Of a stretch of DNA of 64,000 bases, positions 62,745 to 64,000 are shown in pieces. The notes beneath the pieces were generated by a model. It was not told the DNA's origin and did no database searches. It worked only from the letters and a program-made list of their open reading frames with translations. The position numbers and the translations under genes are program-made. The DNA is taken from positions 1-64,000 of the forward strand of contig CAZPHC010000020.1 in NCBI GenBank assembly GCA_964586155.1. The letters are read 5' to 3'. Origin of the DNA: SXNM01 sp964586155 (GTDB taxonomy: Bacteria > Myxococcota_A > UBA9042). Position 1 is the first letter of the stretch. Each line of letters starts with the position of its first letter.

Positions 62745-64000
62745 ATGCGAATCGTTCATCTGCGCCACCGTCTGCACACGCGTCCGACCCACGCGCGGCG
62801 CTGGGCGCTCACCTTCGGCCTCATCGGCGCGCTGGCTGCGGCCGGCTGCACCGGCACCGAGGCCAGCCCCGGCGACGACCAGGACGCGACGACCCACGAC
62901 GCCAGCGCGCTCGACACCGCCGTCGCCGACGTGCCCGGGCCGACGCCGGCCGAGACGCCCGAGCTCAAGGCCTTCGCCGCCAGCTACGCGGTGCAGCTGC
63001 AGAAGGCCAAGACCCTGACGCTCGCAGAGCTCAACACGCTCTACCCCGATCCGGCGCCCGCGACGCCGGTCGCGCTCGGCTACGACGCGAGCAAGGCCAA
63101 GTACATGGACCTGATCGCCAAGGAGATGAAGCCGGGCGCCGCCGAGCAGGCCAAGCTGGCCGCCAACGGCTTTGTCAGCTCGGACGCCTGGCAGCACGAC
63201 ACGATGGCCGACGCGCTGCTCTGGGTCTTCCAGAAGGACCTGCCGGTGCTCGTGACCTCGGACATGATCCTGCAGGCGCTGCACGCCAGCTACGACGATA
63301 TCCTCAAGACGATGGAGATGTTTGTCCTGGTGCCGACGATCGACGCGATGCTGGCGCAGGCCCACGCCGCGCTCGGCAAGCTGCCCGCGCCGAGCGATCC
63401 GATGGCCCAGGATGCGCGCGCCGACGCCGACCTCTTCTTGACCGTCGCGCGCAACCTGCTCGGGACGTCGAAGGTCGCGGCCCTGGGTGGCAAGGACGTC
63501 GACGATGAGGTCGCCGCGTTCCTGGCCAAGATCGAGGCCAAGCAGATGGTCGAGGTCGAGGTCTTCGGCGCCAAGCGGGTGATGGACTTCTCGCAGTTCG
63601 AGGTGCGCGGCCACTACGAGGGCACCCCGACCCTGGAGCGGTACTTCCGCACCCTGATGTGGCTCGGCCGCGTCGATCTGCGTTTTGTCGAGCCCGACGC
63701 GGCGGCGGGGACCTGGGTGCCGCGGCCGCGGCAGCTGATGGTGGCGCTCGATCTGCACGCCGCGATGCACGGCAAGCCGCGGGAGGCCTGGACCACGGCC
63801 GATCGCCTGGTGACGCTGATGGTCGGCCCGGTCGACTACCTGGACCTGCACTCGCTCGACAAGCTGAAGAAGGACCACGCGCTCGACACCAGCGACGCTG
63901 TCGCCAAGCTCGACGCCGCCTCCTTCGCCCAGCTGACCGCGCACCTGGTCGCCGGTGTCTACGGCAGCCAGCAGATCGCCAGCCACTACATCGAGACCGA
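62745..64000 (+). CDS. DUF3160 family lipoprotein (3' end outside window)
   Basis: The frame is open to the window edge (418 codons). RWALTFGLIGALAAAGC is a lipoprotein signal with lipobox AAGC, followed by an Asp/Thr/Ala linker. The body has the DUF3160 pattern: ALGYDASKAKYMDLIAKEM, LPVLVTSDMILQALHASYDD and ERYFRTLMWLGRVDLRF. DUF3160 proteins are exported, of unknown function, and common in Myxococcota-like genomes. GGAGGAGCC precedes the ATG. The sigma-54 promoter just upstream implies control by an enhancer-binding protein. Confidence 0.88.
   Translation, partial: MRIVHLRHRLHTRPTHARRWALTFGLIGALAAAGCTGTEASPGDDQDATTHDASALDTAVADVPGPTPAETPELKAFAASYAVQLQKAKTLTLAELNTLYPDPAPATPVALGYDASKAKYMDLIAKEMKPGAAEQAKLAANGFVSSDAWQHDTMADALLWVFQKDLPVLVTSDMILQALHASYDDILKTMEMFVLVPTIDAMLAQAHAALGKLPAPSDPMAQDARADADLFLTVARNLLGTSKVAALGGKDVDDEVAAFLAKIEAKQMVEVEVFGAKRVMDFSQFEVRGHYEGTPTLERYFRTLMWLGRVDLRFVEPDAAAGTWVPRPRQLMVALDLHAAMHGKPREAWTTADRLVTLMVGPVDYLDLHSLDKLKKDHALDTSDAVAKLDAASFAQLTAHLVAGVYGSQQIASHYIET

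Overview
The window is about 64 kb of very GC-rich DNA carrying ordinary housekeeping genes plus many secreted, cysteine-rich or beta-propeller lipoproteins. The lipoproteins have Thr/Asp/Ala-rich linkers and CDDGNPCT-type repeats. Together with Hanks-type kinase, FHA and PxxKW genes this points to a Myxococcota-like or related former-deltaproteobacterial lineage. Genus cannot be assigned from the sequence alone. Two tRNA genes are present. I saw no rRNA, CRISPR array, transposase or integrase.

Layout. 1-9516: sucD (partial), ndk, a Cys-rich lipoprotein, moeA, a small orphan gene, a second lipoprotein, tRNA-Val and tRNA-Asp with a strong terminator, a Ser/Thr kinase, and the overlapping pair surE-apt. 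9801-27513: a same-strand cluster for a phage-tail-like contractile injection system (eCIS). Its order is DUF4255 terminator protein, sheath 1, tail-assembly protein, DUF6760 protein, sheath 2, inner tube with a poly-Gly extension, a 1365-residue Ala-rich protein, LysM/CIS-tube protein, gpD/VgrG-like hub, a zinc-ribbon microprotein, gp25 wedge, a baseplate J-like protein, tail protein I with an N-terminal PASTA domain, and a terminal adaptor/fibre-like protein. An FHA protein and a membrane VWA-FHA protein follow directly. No AAA+ ATPase, PAAR tip, recognised tape measure, toxin or chitin-binding fibre gene is seen.

30025-39867 (mostly minus strand): a sugar-nucleotidyltransferase, a large lipoprotein with a caspase-like (clan CD) His/Cys pair, an alpha/beta hydrolase on the plus strand, and a run accC / biotinyl carrier / prmA / rsmE / LysM-murein endopeptidase. 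40074-52376: ftsY, a secreted protein of about nine tandem beta-repeats, an SRPBCC-like protein, enoyl-CoA hydratase, a PxxKW protein, a Cys-rich lipoprotein, a GST-like protein, a dual-specificity phosphatase, a radical SAM protein and glgC. 52515-64000: a giant Cys-repeat/NHL-propeller lipoprotein, a ferredoxin-reductase-like protein, a three-gene surface module (lipoprotein, beta-barrel, lipoprotein), a pentapeptide-repeat potassium-channel fusion, and a DUF3160 lipoprotein cut by the window edge. The last gene has a near-perfect sigma-54 promoter.

The most interesting region is the eCIS cluster. It combines an unusual parts list, a giant protein I do not recognise, internal regulatory structures (a 17-bp hairpin after the major sheath and a 22-bp perfect palindrome before the baseplate genes), and flanking kinase/FHA/VWA genes. 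The flanking genes suggest phosphorylation-linked control or membrane coupling. All functional statements are from reading the sequence; no searches were run.
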